Of a DNA stretch of 8,457 bases, positions 6,713-8,457 are shown one piece after another. Under the pieces are notes generated by a model. That model saw only the letters and a list, made by a program, of their open reading frames with translations. It was not told the DNA's origin and ran no database searches. The stretch lies in NCBI GenBank assembly GCA_024405645.1, contig JAKSOJ010000042.1:1-8457 (forward strand), written 5' to 3'. Position numbers and translations under genes: made by a program. Position 1 is the stretch's first letter, and every line of letters starts with the position of its first letter. This stretch comes from Phascolarctobacterium sp. (GTDB taxonomy: Bacteria > Bacillota > Negativicutes > Acidaminococcales > Acidaminococcaceae).

Positions 6713-8227
6713 ATGAAACCTGTTTTGTTAATGATTTTAGATGGTTGGGGAATTGCTCCTGCAATTGCTACCAATGCTGCAGTAGTTGCAAAAACTCCGC
6801 ATCTTGATTCATATATTAAAAATTATCCAAATACAACTCTGGAGGCCAGCGGTATGTTCGTTGGTCTTCCCGAGGGTCAAATCGGTAACTCCGAGGTTGG
6901 CCATTTAAATATTGGTGCTGGTCGCATTATTTACCAAAGCCTTACTCGTATTTCCAAGGCTATTAGCGATGGAGACTTCTTTGCAAATCCTGCTCTTGTT
7001 GATTGTATCGATAAAGCAGTTGCAAATGGCAGTGCACTGCATTTAGCAGGTCTGCTCTCCGATGGTGGTGTGCATTCTCATATCAACCATGTTGTTGCTC
7101 TCTTAAAGATGGCTAAGGAAAGAGGCGTTAAGAACGTGTTCCTCCATGCTTTCTTAGATGGACGCGATGTACCGCCTAAGAGCGCATTAACCTATGTTGC
7201 GCAAATCGAAAAGGCAATGGCAGAGATTGGCATTGGGCAAATAGCTGTGGTAAGTGGCAGATATTATGCTATGGACCGCGACAAACGCTGGGAAAGAGTT
7301 GAGCGAGCTTACAATGCAATGACTCGCGGCGAGGCAGATGTTTTTGCTTCCGCAAGTGAGGGCATTCAAGCAAATTACGATAAGGGTATTACTGATGAAT
7401 TCGTTGAACCCTTTGTAGTTAGTGGTGTTAATGGACAAGTTAAAGCCAATGATAGCATTATCTTCTTTAACTTCCGTCCTGACCGTGCTCGTCAAATTAC
7501 TCGTGCGTTAAACGATAAGGAATTCACTTATTTTGCTCGCGAAGAAAAGGCACTTCCTGTTAATTACTGCTGCATGGCTCAATACGATGCAACCATTGAT
7601 GCTCCTGTAGCTTATCCACCGGAAGAATACGCAGACACTTTGGGCGAAGTTCTTGCGAAAAACGGTTTGCATCAACTGCGTATCGCAGAAACCGAAAAAT
7701 ATGCCCACGTAACATTCTTCTTTAATGGTGGCGTAGAAGAACCTAACAAGAATGAAGAAAGAATACTCATTCCTTCTCCAAAGGTTGCAACCTACGATTT
7801 GCAACCGGAAATGAGTGCAGAAGAAGTAACTCAAAGTCTTCTCGCTGCAATCGACGAGGACAAGTTCGAAGCGATTATTCTTAATTATGCTAATCCAGAT
7901 ATGATTGGTCATACAGGCATTATGTCTGCGGCAATTACCGCAATGGAAAAAATCGACGATTGCGCAAGACGCGTGGTTGAAAAGATTTTGGCCAAGGGCG
8001 GTACCGTATGCATTACTGCTGACCATGGCAATATCGAACGCATGGCAGAAGAAAATGGTGAGCCTAATACAGCTCATACCACTAATCCTGTTCCCTTCAT
8101 TATTGTTAGTGATAAACAATACAAATTACATCAAGGCGTCTTGGCAGATATTGCTCCTACCATGCTTGAAATTTTAGGAATTGAGCAACCTGCGCTGATG
8201 ACTGGTCATAGTTTGATAGAAAAATAA
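6713..8227 (+). CDS. gpmI: Cofactor-independent phosphoglycerate mutase
   Basis: It interconverts 3- and 2-phosphoglycerate through a phosphoserine enzyme and needs Mn2+; it is not related to the 2,3-bisphosphoglycerate-dependent mutases. At 504 residues it is full length. Visible residues are D10 in LMILDGWG, the nucleophile S60 in GNSEVGH, H121 in SDGGVHSH, DGRD (149-152), R183 in SGRYYAMDRD, FRPDRAR (254-260), K329 in ETEKYAHVTFFFNGG, D396 and H400 in NPDMIGHTG, D437 and H438 in TADHGN, and H455 in TAHTTNPVPF. The set is complete, so it is probably active. The ATG comes six nt after the pgk-tpi stop, and no convincing SD precedes it, so translation probably depends on ribosomes finishing the upstream gene. 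eno follows 18 nt after its stop. Confidence 0.97.
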   Translation: MKPVLLMILDGWGIAPAIATNAAVVAKTPHLDSYIKNYPNTTLEASGMFVGLPEGQIGNSEVGHLNIGAGRIIYQSLTRISKAISDGDFFANPALVDCIDKAVANGSALHLAGLLSDGGVHSHINHVVALLKMAKERGVKNVFLHAFLDGRDVPPKSALTYVAQIEKAMAEIGIGQIAVVSGRYYAMDRDKRWERVERAYNAMTRGEADVFASASEGIQANYDKGITDEFVEPFVVSGVNGQVKANDSIIFFNFRPDRARQITRALNDKEFTYFAREEKALPVNYCCMAQYDATIDAPVAYPPEEYADTLGEVLAKNGLHQLRIAETEKYAHVTFFFNGGVEEPNKNEERILIPSPKVATYDLQPEMSAEEVTQSLLAAIDEDKFEAIILNYANPDMIGHTGIMSAAITAMEKIDDCARRVVEKILAKGGTVCITADHGNIERMAEENGEPNTAHTTNPVPFIIVSDKQYKLHQGVLADIAPTMLEILGIEQPALMTGHSLIEK

Positions 8228-8242
8228 TTTTTGAGGTGATAA

Positions 8243-8457
<215 letters not shown>

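Noticed and set aside
7508..8119. Antisense open frame (203 codons) opposite gpmI
   Set aside because: Cys- and Phe-rich low-plausibility protein with no SD or known motif; shadow of the gpmI coding strand.

Overview
The window looks like chromosomal DNA of a low-GC Bacillota bacterium. The evidence is strong Shine-Dalgarno (SD) sequences, sigma-A type promoter elements, a CggR-led glycolytic operon and a preQ1-type leader on a queuosine-precursor operon. A member of the Negativicutes is a reasonable guess, but the sequence alone does not settle the genus. All recognised genes lie on the + strand, and I see no mobile element, CRISPR array, tRNA or rRNA.

Region 1 (1-1205) holds a 398-residue protein that reads as two YfbR-like HD phosphohydrolase domains in tandem. 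The second keeps the metal-binding residues. The first has lost most of them.

Region 2 (1202-2464) is a queuosine-precursor operon. A perfect TTGACA-17-TATAAT promoter overlaps the stop codon of the HD gene. It drives a leader of about 200 nt that starts with a probable preQ1 class I aptamer and continues into an unusually elaborate set of inverted repeats. These include a terminator-like hairpin, two interleaved 9-bp pairings and an SD-sequestering hairpin. The operon encodes QueT (membrane importer of queuosine precursor) and QueF (which makes preQ1 from preQ0), and it ends at a strong intrinsic terminator. The product of QueF is the presumed ligand of the leader, so the layout is a feedback loop.

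Region 3 (2465-8457) is the central glycolytic operon: cggR, gap, a fused pgk-tpi gene, gpmI and the start of eno, closely spaced and running off the window. Together they convert triose phosphates to phosphoenolpyruvate. CggR is expected to repress the operon until fructose-1,6-bisphosphate accumulates. Two CggR-like half-sites flank the predicted promoter. Phosphoglycerate kinase and triosephosphate isomerase are encoded by one uninterrupted 641-codon frame. The isomerase part carries Asp where the family has the Tyr of its YGGS motif.

The most interesting regions are the queT leader, where an anti-SD segment can pair with either the aptamer or the SD, the pgk-tpi fusion with its altered isomerase motif, and the tandem HD protein with a decayed first domain.
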